64,000 nt of DNA from Voacanga thouarsii (GCA_026120185.1 JANUWF010001165.1:2790001-2854000); one strand, 5' to 3'. Counted from the first letter of the stretch, positions 42,380 through 55,402 are shown. Numbers and translations: made by a program. Notes: generated by a model from the letters alone, not told the origin.

Positions 42380-44318
42380 ATGGCAACTCCAGTTGAGCCT
42401 CCAAATGGGATCAGATCACAAGGAAAGCATTACTTTTCCATGTGGCAGTCCCTCTTTGAGATTGATACTAAATATGTGCCTATAAAACCTATTGGTCGAG
42501 GAGCATATGGTATTGTTTGCTCTTCTATTAATAGGGAAACCAATGAGAAGGTTGCCATCAAGAAAATACACAACGTCTTTGAAAATCGTATTGATGCTCT
42601 GAGAACTTTACGTGAGTTGAAGCTACTACGCCATCTCAGACATGAGAACGTAATTGTCCTAAAAGATGTAATGATGCCTATTCACAGGAGGAGTTTCAAG
42701 GATGTTTACTTGGTCTATGAACTCATGGATACAGATTTGCATCAGATTATAAAGTCCTCTCAAACTCTTACTAATGATCACTGCCAGTATTTTCTCTTCC
42801 AGGTATGTTGTTGGGATGAAATCTTTTATGTATTTAGTGTCTCAATTGGTTGTGAAGTTCAAAATATTTCAAGTGTGGATTTTCTGTCATTTAAGCATAT
42901 CTCACTGAAGTGATACTCTAGTGAAGAACTCCTATATCAAACTTTCGTAGGTTTATGTTCTATAATTTTGATTTTGCTGTTGAAATGACAAAATATTCGA
43001 AACGCTGAAGTATCTCCTAACATGCCGATATGACTATATAGTTGTAATTTTTCAGTACAAGGATTTAGGTATTATTTGATTTTCTTAACAGGACGCATAA
43101 CTGGTTACGGACAGTTCTTTTGGGGAGCATTAGTATGGTTTATTCGCCTGCATGGTTATTTGATACCATTCATGCGTGTTTGATTACTGCTGTAAGAAAT
43201 TCCACATGATAGGTGCTCTCTGCATATAGCTAGCGTAGTAAGTGATTTACTTCCCCTGTAACCTAGTTCTTGTTTCCTCATGGCTGCAATAAATCCAGCA
43301 TCATGTGCATATCTTATCTTTAGTCTGGTGTCATATGGAGCTTTAAGATTTTGGGAAACATAATGCTTTCACAATATGGATGTGGGAGGACTGGAACTCT
43401 TTGGTAGAATAATCTCTATAGATGACTTCATGTGTTACAGACCCTATTAGATCCAAAATTTCACAGCTGAGTTAGTGAACTATATTTTGTCCAGAATAGT
43501 AGTTACTGTTTTATGTTTATAACATATGTGATAAAATGACTAATTTTAGATCAAAGGCATAGCATAGATATAGTTTTCATCAGTATTTGTTGAGCCATTT
43601 TCATAAAATTATATCATTGCAGTTGCTTCGAGGCCTGAAATATCTCCACTCAGCAAACATTCTTCATCGAGACCTGAAGCCTGGAAACCTACTTATCAAT
43701 GCCAACTGTGATCTCAAAATATGTGATTTTGGGCTTGCACGCACAAACAGTGATAAGGGCCAGTTCATGACAGAGTATGTGGTGACTCGCTGGTACAGGG
43801 CCCCAGAGCTTCTCCTCTGCTGTGACAATTATGGGACATCTATTGATGTATGGTCTGTTGGTTGTATCTTTTCCGAACTTTTAGGGAGGAAACCTGTCTT
43901 TCCTGGTACTGAGTGCCTTGACCAGCTCAGGTTAATCGTCAACATACTCGGCAGCCAGAGGGAAGATGATCTTGAGTTCATTGATAATCCAAAGGCGAGA
44001 AAATACATACGATCACTCCCATATTCTCCAGGGACCTCTTTTTCTCGTCTTTACCCCCATGCTCATCCTCTGGCAATTGATCTGTTACAGAAAATGCTTG
44101 TATTTGACCCGACAAAGAGGATTAGTGTAACTGAGGCACTTCAACATCCTTACATGGCTCCACTGTATGAGCCAAGCTGTGATCCTCCAGCTCAGGTCCC
44201 AATCAATCTTGACATAGATGAAGATTTAGCGGAGGAAACCATAAGGGAAATGATGTGGACAGAGATACTACACTACCACCCTGAAGCCGTTCTAGCAGGT
44301 ATGGAGGTCAGTAATTAA
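42380..44318 (+). CDS. NTF3: Group C mitogen-activated protein kinase (NTF3 / MPK1-MPK2 type), two coding exons
   Basis: Join 42380-42802 and 43623-44318; intron 42803-43622 (820 bases, GT...AG, after cttccag, before ttgcttcg). The product is 372 residues, normal for group C plant MAP kinases. Seen: Gly-rich loop GRGAYG (39-44), ATP-binding Lys in VAIKK (61), catalytic loop HRDLKPGN (156-163), DFG (176-178), the dual-phosphorylation motif TEY (191-193) in the activation loop, and [10 protein letters not shown] common-docking-type acidic patch ([12 protein letters not shown]) lies near the C-terminus. The start [12 protein letters not shown] is the conserved family N-terminus. It is a cytosolic/nuclear Ser/Thr kinase activated by MAP kinase kinases; in Arabidopsis the group C clade acts in abscisic acid, wounding and jasmonate responses through MKK3. 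No damage is visible. The closest match I recognise is tobacco NTF3, which shares the AMEV-type C-terminal ending. Confidence 0.96.
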
Positions 44319-44600
44319 CTTTGGTCTTCTTCCACCTTTGTTGAACCACTCTTGGAGATGGTTTCGTCTGTAACATTAGAACCTTCTTTTTTCTTGGTTT
44401 TGTTATAATAATCAGAAGGAATTATGTATTCACAGTTTGTGCTGTGATGCATGCTCTTTAAAACCACTTTCTTCCAAGAGCTGGTTATAAGCTTGGACTG
44501 TCTTAACATATCTGTTGCAATTTGTATATAGGTGTTCAATTTTATGCCACAAGCTACTTTCTTTGTACATTAACTATGGGTCTAAGTTAATTCATGTATC
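44319..44600 (+). other. Probable 3' UTR of the MAP kinase gene
   Basis: T-rich sequence right after the stop codon with no frame of its own. I see no strong poly(A) signal; a cleavage site around 44550-44620 is a guess from composition. Confidence 0.4.
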
Positions 44601-47111
44601 ATTATACGTCACGTTTAACTTGGCTGTCATTTATTCACAAGGAAATGAGCTTGCAGTTATGCACTGACTGGGCAATCTGAAATGAATCCAAAATATTTAC
44701 TTGCTATTCAAGTGTTATTGCATGGAATTTGTCTGGTATGATGAATCTGATAAACAGGTATCGACGATAATCCAAGGATTGAGGAGATATGGAAAGATTT
44801 AAACTACTGTAAGATTAAACTGGGGCATAAAACAAGGGATTAATCTTTTATCCACTCTATGCATAAATTTTTAAACAAAGCATGTTTTGAAGAAATTTCA
44901 TTGTGTTGTTAACAGCCTAGTAATCTATGTTATGTTAAAAACTAAGCAGATACTTTCTTTCAAGAACAGAAGACCTACTGGTAAAAAACTGGTTAATGTG
45001 GATTTCTAGATTTCCTGGTATATGATGCTGATATAGACCTTTTTTTTTAACACAGCATAGTAGAGTAAGATCTTCACATTGGGTGGCAAATTGTATAGCT
45101 TAATGTGGATAAAAAAATGTGTCTAAAGGGGTGGATTCATGCATTCAAATTTAAAATATTAAGGGAAACTTGAGCCTTTTTGGTTTTCTTTCTAAGTAGC
45201 TTGTTACAAGGAATTCAGCTTTGCTGTGAAATTTTGTTTTTATCCATGTTGTATGCTCAATATACTGATACAATTTTAAATACCAGTTAAATTGATTTTT
45301 GGGATGCTGAGAAAATAGCTGTGTATTCCTGGAGCTCTCTAATAATAATAAAAAAAAAGAATAAAATTTAAAGCAAGAATTTCATGAAAAATGAAACTTA
45401 TTAATCATATCTCTCTTCATTGTTATGGGCGAAATATCAGGATTTCGGGTCCTTTATGACTTTAAGTCTGCAAATTCTGAATATAGGATACTGTCAAAAG
45501 GAATGAGAACTAGAACCTTACTATATTAAGAATATTATTCCCTCTATTCAGATTTAAATATTTTATTTTGACTTTGCACAAAAATTTAATGAAGTATTTG
45601 AGGATGAGTAAGTAATATATTATCTGTGTTAGTTAAAGAAGTTAGTGAAGGAAGCTATTGATTAGCGGACCTAAATCGAGAAAGTTAGTTGTAAAAGTTT
45701 AGAAGTATAGGCGACATCCTCGGTGTACCTATTTGCTCGATACCGGGGGTATTACGTGGACTCTCAACCTTTGACCAATAAAAAAAATCTCAGCAAATAA
45801 GGAATGATATCTCCATGGCACGAGCACGGAGCACCCTTCTGTTGCATGGTAGAGACTACGAAGGTTGAGCCACTTTGTAGGATAAGTTCTAAGTAACCCA
45901 AAGACTCCGCTCTCTGAAACCCCTCCACCATGGGCTCTGCATAATAATTTTTCTTATCTGAAACCACAGAGACTCCATAAGCCATACGAAACTTCCCAAC
46001 TCCTGGACGAAATACTCCAACGGATGATGCCACTCCCGAATTGGTTGGGAGAAGCCTTCGGAGTTCGGTATAATGCTCGAGTCTTCTATGGTCTTCCTCC
46101 GTAGTACTGTATTGTAACTGCCCATCCTGAGCTTCCGTTAGTCCCTAGACACATCCAATCAATTTGGAAGCCCTTTGCTTTGCTCAGTGAGAAGAGCAAG
46201 TCGATTAGAGGCTTCTTTAATGAAGCAAAGATGAGGTGCGATCATCATAGTAGAAGTCACAATGACTGTTCCACAATATCCAACATATAAGCACAAGAAA
46301 TTTACAAGCCATAGGCTATTTGTTGTGATCGAACCACCAACATTGAAGCTTGGCTCTCAAAGAACCACCATATGCACCAGAAATGGCGACACAAAAAATA
46401 GCAGCACCATATTCCTAAAGCCCGGAAGCCAACAGACATAGTAAGAAAGCTTATCAAGATCATCTTCCCCTCTCGTAATATTGGTGCCACAAAGCCAAAG
46501 TAACTCCATGGGATCTCGAGAAATTATCCCACAAGAGAAATGCCTTCAACAACCTCAACATGAAGATTGAGAAATTCAATGGAATCTTGAAGTCCCAAAT
46601 CATCTTACAAGATGGTTTGGATGAGTGGCCTCCAAATAGAGCCAAAACCATAGAGCCCAACGAGAAGGAGAACTGCACAACTCCAACATCTCTGTGTCTG
46701 TCCTCACCAGCACCCACTTTGGAAAGCAAAGCAGGTGGAAGAAGGCTGCTAATAGTTGATCAATTCCACCCCTAGTGTCCTCTGTAACCCCTCGAATAGT
46801 CGAGCTATGATAAACGTTTAAGACCATGTCAATGTGGTCAATATTTTCTCTCCTGAATTCAAATTAACCAAAAACTCTACATCCTAACTGGGTGGCAAAC
46901 TAATCTTTTTTTTTTTTTTTTGAAACCACCAGGGTGGTCGGTCACAAACTGATCAATTATGTTGGAAATACATAAGAGAAATGCCTAATCACAGACATTT
47001 CTTCCAACTTCCTTGCTCCAAAGACTTTTTAAGAAGGCAATGTATGAGCCTTAAGTAAGCAATGAATTCCTTATGAACCTCAACCCTTGAGGTTATCTCC
47101 TTGACTTCATC
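44601..47111. other. Unassigned DNA downstream of the kinase gene
   Basis: 44600-45700 is AT-rich non-coding. From about 45720 to 46850 the composition becomes balanced, and short minus-strand frames (46729-46460, 46125-45889, 46033-45764) could be remnants of a decayed gene or transposon, but I recognise no motif. A poly-T run lies at about 46905-46921. Confidence 0.45.
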
Positions 47112-47909
47112 TGATGGAAATTGTCCTAGGCCTAAGAAACCATCCAAAGAAGGGGAGAGAGGAACAAGCCATTACCCATGGTTCCTTGGGTAAAATGCAT
47201 TTTCAAGGGGTTGCAAGGAGTTTTCCAAGCCAACAAAGTCCTTAAACCAAGAGCCAAGGGACTTGTACAAAGATGGATAGTGAAGGAAGCCTCAAAAGGT
47301 GCAGCAAAGGAGCAACAATTCTTAAGGTTGAACAAGACAACACGACTAAGAATTGAGGGCCAAAGGAGCACATGATGGGTGGCACTCCAAAGGAGCATCA
47401 AATGGAGTCAAACATGCCTACAAAACTACTTGGAGGATTAAGGGATCACATAGCCAAGATTTGGAGAACAATAGAAGTAATAATTGGAGAGTCATACAGA
47501 GGAGCAACTAGGAAGGCCAATGTTGTCTACAAAACTAAATAGAGGAACAAAGAAATACCAAAGACAACAAAGGAGATCAAGTGTATCCAACCATTCAAGT
47601 GGAGAATCAAGAAGAATCAAGAGGAGGCATTGGAGAACAAAGGATCCATGTTTGGAATGCACGCTAAAGAAGTAACATGAGCTAAAATCATGTGGAGGAT
47701 CAAAAGAAACCAAAATAGGATGATTGAGCAACAAAGAAAGTTGCTTCCAGAAGACGTGCATGGTTGTGCATGAAGTTGTGTGTTTTCCAGAATTCAGTCA
47801 CTATAGAACTTTTGGAGAGCAAGAAGCCGTGCACAAATGCACAATTGTGCACCAAGCCGTACCTTTTCTAGAAGATTGTACATGGCTATTTGCTCAGTTT
47901 TTGTAAACC

Positions 47910-47964
<55 letters not shown>

Positions 47965-48445
47965 ATTTCCTCTTGTAATAGCTAAGTAAGCGAGAAATTA
48001 GAAGTTAAACCTTTGTATTTTTGTTGAGAACCAAGTTCTCTCCAGGAGAGCGTCGAGGGCGATTCTCTTTGGTGATTGCCACAAACGATCAAGACCATGC
48101 CAAGGGATTAGTCCTGCCTTGATCTTGTCTTTAAACTTTCTTTGGATAATCCAATCTTTATCTCTTTTCTTGTGTGGTAGAATTGTTTTCCTAGTGTGTT
48201 TGAAAGGTTGAAGTTAGGTTGCCTAAACGTTACATTTCTTATGTGCTTAATCTCTTGTAGATTATGTGTGTTTGGATGTTGATTTAGTAGTTTTATTTCA
48301 TTAGATCTAGAGTTCTTGGTTGCATACAAAACCTAGGGTTCTATCTCTTGAAACGTGTTTAGTTTTATGTGTTGTTAAAGCTAAATGTTCATTTTGAATT
48401 TGGAAAAATCCTAGTTTTCTTGTGAGCTTTTTCTAGCTCGTATCA
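47112..48445 (+). repeat. Gypsy-D 5' LTR
   Basis: About 1334 bases from tgatggaaattgtcc to ctcgtatca, with the same start and end motifs and several internal phrases (ccatggttccttgggtaaa..., ttttcaagg) as the Gypsy-A LTR. A PBS follows. The TATA position is replaced by a (TA)24 run. The element is cut at 48560 by the Copia-7 LTR. Confidence 0.78.
47913..47960. repeat. (TA)24 microsatellite at the LTR TATA-box position
   Basis: 48 bases of perfect TA repeat. In the Gypsy-A LTRs the aligned position is a plain ctttatatatgc, followed in both by a ...cttgtaatag... phrase. Confidence 0.92.
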
Positions 48446-48448
48446 AAT

Positions 48449-48460
48449 TGGTATTAGAGC
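48449..48460 (+). other. Gypsy-D primer-binding site
   Basis: tggtattagagc, one mismatch from tggtatcagagc, three bases after the LTR end. The 100 bases that follow are all that is left of the internal region. Confidence 0.75.
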
Positions 48461-48559
48461 AAGGAGTCGTTTTGATTCATATCAAGGCTAGATCTACAAG
48501 ACGGAAGCTTTCAAAATGTGAAGAGAAAATTCCATTTTTGGATCTAAAAACGGTTGGAA

Positions 48560-50410
48560 TGTATGCCCAAAATAGCCTATGTATTTCTGTATTTTAGAAA
48601 TTAATAAAAGTATTTCATCCATGATTGTTTGTTTATATTTATTGCACATAAATGTCTAAGTGTGTTAGTAAGTAATTTACGTGATGGGATCGTACTTTTA
48701 CAGTAAGGTGTAGATTATGAGCTACTAACATATAACTGAAAAAATTATTCTTTATTAATTCATGAAACTGGGCATTTTATTGAGCTTTAGACCATTACAC
48801 TATGCTTTCTAAATGGAGAATAGTTTATCTTTAACCAGTGAGTAGTCCACTCATACCAATAGTGTAAGCATATTTGGAATATGTAGAATTGAATCACGCG
48901 ATAATAATCTTTATCAAAGTACTCGAATAAATAAAGATTGGTTTATTGCAACTACTACGTGGACGAGTACCCTAAGACTTGAGTGTAAGTTGGTGGCCTG
49001 GTGAAGTTAGACCTGTACACTTTGATATGTGTTGGGTGAGGTCTTATCGCAAGGCCAATAACCTTGGATGTATAACTTTAGTTAATTAGGACGGACTTAT
49101 ACAATAGAGTTTTCATGCTTCATTACGTGAAGAAATCACCCTATTGTGATTGTTCAGGATAATCTAATAATCTAGGGCTTTAGGAAACGTGACTAAGTAT
49201 GTATGCTTTATGGGTAGCTCCCTAAGATAAATTGATACATATTGGAAATCATGGATTATCAAACCAGGTATCAAATGATGGTAGACGTCATTGAGAAATG
49301 TGTTGGTACTATTTTTCTATCTCAAAAACGGGTGTAGATGAGTATTTTTGTCATTACACTTGTAGGTCGAAAACACTACATTTGCAATATTATTTTCGAG
49401 GTCAATATTTTCATATAGTGATAAATAGAATATTTAAAATGATTAAAATATAGGTATTTGTTAGTAGGGGTATTTTAGTCATTTTAGTAGTCAAGAATAA
49501 TATGCCTTTTGGTCCCTAGAGTAGCTCAAATAACTTTAGTAAATTTATTTACTATATGGGCTTATAGGGTGTGAATTTATTATTGAAAGAATTATTCTAG
49601 AAGTCCAATTAATTATTTATTTAGATTAGAATAATTAATTGGGTCAATTTAATTGATTAGTTTATTAATTAATTATCTTGGGTAATTTTATATTTGGCCC
49701 AAGTGATTTAATTAATTAATAAAAGAGTTAATTTAATTAATTAGTTTATTAATTAATTGTTTTGGATAATTTTATATTGGGCCTGAATGGATTAATTAAT
49801 TAATATGACAGCTATTTAATTAGTCATTAGACTAATTGAGTAAACATGGCCTATCAGGGCTTTTGTTAATGGTGTTGTAGGTTATTTGGAAACTAAGAAA
49901 GTTGCTGAAATTAAGAGGAACAGAAAAGGTAGTGGCCGGTTTTTGTTCAGGAAAAGGAAAAAGGAAACTGTTTATTTGCCTTGAATAGGTTGACCGATTT
50001 TTTGAGAGATATAGGCTTTCGGTTTTTTCCTTAGAACAAAACCAAATGTCCACTGTTTTTTTCTTTTCCGTTTCCTTCATTTTCCTTTAACGTTTAACTA
50101 TTCTGTTTTTCTTCCAATTTTCTTTACCCTAATTTTACTTTCACCGGTAGAGGTTTATAGTGGTTAGAGAATACTCTGAAAGGTCAGGAGTTAGCAAATG
50201 TGGTAAGTGTTTGATGCAAAGAAGCCGATAGTTAGTTGGTTTTTTCGTGGAACAAGTAGATGTTCTTGTTCAATAAGCGCTGTCAAATTCAAATCCAACT
50301 CCGGTTATTCCAATAAAATGCCTTAGAAGTAAGTATTCTTAGATTTTGACTCGAAAAAAATTTTAATTTGTTATCTTTTGCTGTGTATTTAATTTTCCTG
50401 CGATCCTTCA
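48560..50410 (+). repeat. Copia-7 5' LTR
   Basis: About 1851 bases, starting TGTATGCCCAAAATAGCC and ending cgatccttca two bases before the PBS. AT-rich with an 84-base tandem duplication at 49645-49810. The end is set by the PBS and the start by similarity to the usual TGTATGCCCAA-type copia LTR start. Confidence 0.72.
49645..49810. repeat. Tandem duplication, 84-base unit, in the Copia-7 LTR
   Basis: Two copies of a unit with the pattern aatttaatt-attagtttattaatt ... taattttatatt-gggcc ... attaattaat, starting at 49645 and 49729. Confidence 0.8.
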
Positions 50411-50412
50411 AA

Positions 50413-50424
50413 TGGTATTAGAGC
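50413..50424 (+). other. Copia-7 primer-binding site
   Basis: tggtattagagc, initiator-Met tRNA type with one mismatch. Confidence 0.8.
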
Positions 50425-50987
50425 TATGGTTTAATCTAGGAGCAATCTTAGGGTTAATAACAGGAAAAGGTGGTTCCTTTATTAATAAAAATTATGATCT
50501 TTGTGATTCTTTGGATCCCTTGTAGTTTTTTGATATGGGTAGATTTTGTGTACGCCTCGCGCGTGGAGGCATAGCCACGTATAATTTAATTTTAATTGCT
50601 TTTGTAGAATTCATGTACGTCTCATTTTGAAAGGTATAGGCGTTTGAAATTGTATTTCAAATTAATTTACGAATTCTTGTAACAAAAATTGGTGCCTGGA
50701 ATAATGTCGTAAAACCCTTGAGAGAAATGAAAATGAAAGGAAAAAAAAAAAAAAAAACGGGGACTGAATGCAAAAAGCCCAGCTGCCACATGGTGCACAC
50801 GAGTCATGCGCGGCTTGGGAGTTTTTTCCTTCCCAAGCCACGGGAGGGCGACCACCAGCCACGGGAGGATCAAGGCAAAATTGTCTTGATCCATGGAGGG
50901 TTAAGCAAAGCCTCTCACAGTTGGTTCTTCATGTTGCGGTTGGTTTGGTGAGTTGTCGGTTTCGGTCGTGGGTCTAGTTTGGGGCCT

Positions 50988-52155
50988 TGATACGAGCTCA
51001 GGAGCACCAAAATTTGAAATTTAAACTCAAGAACAAGACTCAAGAATTGATCACCCAATCTTCTACCAAAATGCCCACAAAATAAGAACCCTAGGTGATT
51101 TAACAACTAGAACCCAAATTCTAATAGGATTTGGCCAACTACTTCAATACCCAAATACCATGAATCTACAAAGAATTCAAGAACAAGTGGGATGGAGAAA
51201 AGTAGGCACCCTTCTAGGTTTCCCAACAAGAACACTAGGCAAGAATGAATCTCCCCAATATCCAAGATGAAGAAACAAGTTGGATTAATCCAAGGATTTT
51301 AGAGGCTTTAAACAAAAGTGGGTCTAATTCCTTTGCTTAGTCATGAAAGGTAGAACTAAGGAGGAATCCTTCTCACCAAAAGTTCAACACTCTATTCAAC
51401 AATTTGAAATTTGAATTCTATTACAAAAGAGGCTATAATAGGGTATTTATAGGCCCCAAGTTCCCCTAACTAATTAGCACACAAGCATAGAAATTAGATG
51501 GCCTATATACAAGTTTTTAGGCCCTATTACATGCCTTAAAATATGTTAAAACATAATAAAAGTCGTGAAAATTAAATTACAAATGAAAAGGCTGAAAATA
51601 CAAAAAATAGCAAAAATGCCAAGACGAACTCGAAATGGACCCTGCGTCGGGTCCAAGGACTACGCCCGATGCCAGGTGTAATCTACCCGGCGCTGGGTGT
51701 AAACTTCTGGCAACTATTTTTTGCCAGATTAGGACCGGCGTCGAGTCCTTCACTCTCGACTGGCGCCGGGTAGGCTCCGGGTTTCTTCCCCTATTTTGTT
51801 GCACTTCAAAACTTGCTCCTTAGATCTCCATTCCATTTCTCTATGTTTCCTTGATCTTCCAAATGAAATGTTGGTCGTCTTGAGCCCTTGTTGATACTCA
51901 TTTGGCCTTCAATCCTTGTTAAAGGTTGACTTGATCCTCCACATGGATTGTTGCTTTTGTTGTGCGTCTTTTGACCCTTTCTTTTCCATCAATCTCTTCA
52001 CAATCTTCTTGGACTTGTGTTTGTTGAATTTGTTATTTTGAAAACTCCCTTGATTCCTCTTAAATGTTGCTCTTACCCATGGCACCATGAAGTGTGATTT
52101 TGTCTTTCTTCCCCTTTCTTGAAAATGACCTTCATGCCTAATTTGATTCCTATCA
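50988..52155 (-). mobile_element. Solo LTR of the Gypsy-A/B/D family in the Copia-7 leader
   Basis: 1168 bases. On the minus strand it starts TGATAGGAATCAAATTAGGC and ends GAGCTCGTATCA, matching the LTR start and end motifs of Gypsy-A, B and D. The 5-bp flanks are ggcct (50983-50987) and agcct (52156-52160), identical in four positions. A GC-rich block lies at 51635-51785. Nothing internal remains, so recombination between its LTRs removed the element. Confidence 0.85.
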
Positions 52156-52160
52156 AGCCT

Positions 52161-53286
52161 CTTGGAATTTAATTTTTTTTATTTTCTTGTAATTTCTTTT
52201 TCTTTTGGGGCCTATATCACGTAAGGTTATTTTTCTTGCAATGATTTATTTATGAATTTAAATAATTTTGCATGAAAATGGTTAGTAAAGGCGGAACCAC
52301 TTTAGGATTAAACAAGATCATTTTAATTTTTTATTATTATGATGTTTAATCCATTATTTGGTCACATAAAAATTAAAGGTTAGAAAATAGCATGTAAAAA
52401 GTTTACTTTTTGGAGCATGTCTATTTATTTAATTTTGTGATCAAATGCATAAAGGTTTTTGAGAAATTAATTTTTCTTTAGAAAAAACAATTAAGGAAAA
52501 TATTTTAAAAATGGAACTAAGTAAATTTGAAATAAATTCATGGCTTATTCTTCCAAAGGATTTTATCCTCGATTTGGAGAATAATTTTGAATTTAAGTAT
52601 TTTAAATTTAGTTACTAGAAAATGATTTTAACTTAAGTAGTGAAATAAAAAATTCATAATTTATTTTCTTAAAGGGTTTTATCCTTGACATAGAAAATAA
52701 TAGTTGAATTTTTGAGTATTAACTAAAGTTAATAAAAATAAATTAATTTTTAAAGAACGTTTTCCCTAAAACTTATTTTTTCACAAGATAAAATGGGAGA
52801 GGGGTTCCAACGACTCCACGACTTCCATCACGGCTTCCTGTTAGAGATTGTAGTTATTCTCGTGTCATTCTGAGCATGACCCTCTATAGGATGAATTTTT
52901 ATGAGAATCTAGAACTAATGGAAGAATTATAATTAAATTCTAGAATAAGTGTTAGTGTCGACCAACCTATCATTGGAGGCATTAATGCTGGATTATCCAT
53001 AGGTGGTGAGAGTAGTGACGATCCTATTGATGGAACTATTTTTGGATCATTATCTATTAAGGAAATTTAATTTGTGATGATTATATACTTAACTTAGAAA
53101 ATTGTTAACCTTCATTCGAAGCTCTGTTAATTATTCTAAGAGCCAAAATTTTTCATATTTTTTATAATGGTTTTAATAGGTTAACCATATCGTGGGAATA
53201 ATATGATGTTTGAAATGTGTATTTTTATATGTGTTTTTCAAAACAAATATTTTTCTAAATGAAGTTTTTTTTCCCAATCAATAGAA
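52161..53286 (+). other. Copia-7 leader, second half
   Basis: AT-rich non-coding DNA between the solo LTR and the gag start. Two loosely similar phrases (tttcttaaagggttttatcc and ttcttccaaaggattttatcc types, 52545-52690) suggest a weak internal duplication. No gene seen. Confidence 0.5.
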
Positions 53287-54152
53287 ATGTCTGGTTTCCG
53301 TCATTTGTCCAATATTCTCAAGGAGAATAAGTTAATTGGACTTAACTACGTGGACTGAAAAAGGAATCTGAGCATAGTACTCACTGTTGAGGAGTACAAT
53401 TATGTTTTGTCCGACCGCTATCCTGAAATTGGAAAAGATTCTATGGACCAGAATTGTGAGGCGGAGAAAGCATAGAGGAAAGCTGATGAAATGGCTCGAT
53501 GCTATATGTTGGCTTCCATGTCCAATGTTCTCCAGTTCAAACACGAAAATATACCTATTGCATACGATATTAATGTATCGTCGCAAACTATGTTTGCTGA
53601 CAAGAGCCGGCCCGCAAAGTAGGAAACTCTTAGAGCAATCGTGAACACTAGGATGGCTAAAGGGGTATTAGTTCACGAGTATATGCTCAAGATGATTATT
53701 CATTTTGAGGAAGCTGAGATCCTAAGGGCAACAATTGATGCTGAGAGCTAAATTAACATGGTTTTTGAAACTTTGTCAAATTCATATTCTCAGTTCAAGC
53801 TAAATTATAGCATGAACAAGTTGAATATATCTTTCATTGAGTTGATGAAAGAACTCCAAGTTGTCGAGAAAATCATGAAGCTTGTGTCACAGGTTTTGGT
53901 TACTCACTCTGGATAATCTTCTAGAACTAGGGTCCAGCCTAAGAAGTTTTAGAAGAAGAAAGCCCAAAACAATGTAGGGACCCAGCCCAAGGCATCCAAG
54001 CCCAAGGGCAAGTGTTGTAAGTATGGCAAGAAGGGGCACTTCAAAAAAGATGTCCGGACTTCTTGGCCAAGTCCTCATTAGGTATTGCTCTTTACTTAGA
54101 GTCTATTTTGATGGTTGGATCATCATCCACTTGGATTGTTGACTTTGGAGCC
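53287..54152 (+). pseudogene. Copia-7 Gag and protease start
   Basis: ATG at 53287 opens MSGFRHLSNILKENKLIGLN, then YVD-stop where the family has YVDW. It continues LSIVLTVEEYNYVL and, after further stops, NSYSQFKLNYSMNKLNISFI. A degraded knuckle reads CCKYGKKGHFKKD (the second Cys is Tyr). The protease begins SSTWIVDFGA at about 54124-54152 and is cut there by the inserted LTR. Not functional. Confidence 0.85.
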
Positions 54153-55397
54153 TGAAAAACCTTCGAGTGGGGTGAATAAGGTTTTTGGCAAGAAAAAATG
54201 ATTTTTTTGAATTGTCTAAAATGCTGAGCAAGAATAATCACCAAGATACTTGAACTAACTTTATAGATGCATATAAACCTATCCAAGTACTTGTAGATAT
54301 ATATTCAGATTTAGACAGTGAAAGATCATAAAAAAACAGTACATAAACCACTGAATAAGATGAAACAAGAGATATATAGTGGTTCGATCAACAATGATCT
54401 ACGTCCACTACCTTAAACCTCACACTTAAGGATTTTCAACCCTATTTCATTAACCTCACTTAATGAAACCGATTCACATGCAAGAGAGGATCACCTCACT
54501 AGGTTTTACTTCATAACCTTGACATAAACGTAAAACAAGTATCATCCCAATGGGTTTTACCACACAACCTTGCACATACACAAAACACAAGGCTCACCCC
54601 TATGAGTTTTACACCACAACCTTGCACAACAATAGAGAATTGAAAATCAATAAAATAGAGATAAGCTCACTTACTTGAGCAGATGTTTTCTCGGATACAA
54701 GTTACAAATTATTTTTATCTTTGATATATAATGAACTCACATTGAAGCTAGATAAAAGAAGATTTTTGAAAGTATTGAGCAATAAGTTTTCTAAAATGAA
54801 TGTTTCAAAAATCTTACTTCTAATTTTGCTTTAAGGGCTATTTATAGAGCAAAAAAGGGAGTGCCAATGGACATAAAAAAAACGGCTACTAAATTTTCTG
54901 TTTAAACTCATCTAAGTTTTGGACTCAGGTTTTGGACAAAGATACATCTAAAAGGTAAGTCCAAAAATGGCACATTCCTGACAAAAATTTTTCAACTTGG
55001 TTTATAGGATTTTGGATGAACCTTTTGGATTCAAACAGTTCCATCCAAAATTTTGTGAATTTTAAAAACTTTGAAAATCATCTCCTTTGAAGCTTCAAGG
55101 TAAAGTCAAATGAATCAAAAGATAAGAAGACATAGGAATTCATAAATATACCTTAATAACACTTCCTAGTCTATTATTCTTCATAAAGAGCTTCCATGAT
55201 ATATAACTTCTCATACTTGATTTTCTCATTTGATCTTCTAATCTTAAAATCAGTGATGAAGAGGTTGTCAACAATTCTTATCTGAATACTTTAGAAGAAT
55301 AAAGATTAACCATGTCCTATCATAGAAAATTAATAAGTTAGTCCATATCAACGTTTGTCATAAATCAAAACATAAAAGAAAGCCCTTAGGGCTAACA
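54153..55397 (-). mobile_element. Solo LTR (1245 bases) inserted in the Copia-7 protease codons
   Basis: Ends TG...CA (tgaaaaaccttcgagt ... ttagggctaaca on the plus strand), flanked by a perfect 5-bp duplication gagcc (54148-54152, 55398-55402). Removing it restores the host sequence. A related, longer-diverged copy lies at 57367-58691, where a polypurine-like tract on its right side shows that the family runs on the minus strand here. Confidence 0.88.
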
Positions 55398-55402
55398 GAG
55401 CC

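Noticed and set aside
45535..45610. tattccctctattcagattt, like a Stowaway MITE end
   Set aside because: I could not find the matching inverted end or a TA duplication within the next kilobase.
50662..50977. Overlapping plus and minus frames of 66-77 codons in a GC-richer patch
   Set aside because: They lie in the Copia-7 leader, show no domain, and overlap each other on both strands.
54380..54400. B-box-like ggttcgatc suggesting a SINE or tRNA gene
   Set aside because: The same phrase recurs at 57718 within an LTR copy, with no A box at a fitting distance and no cloverleaf.
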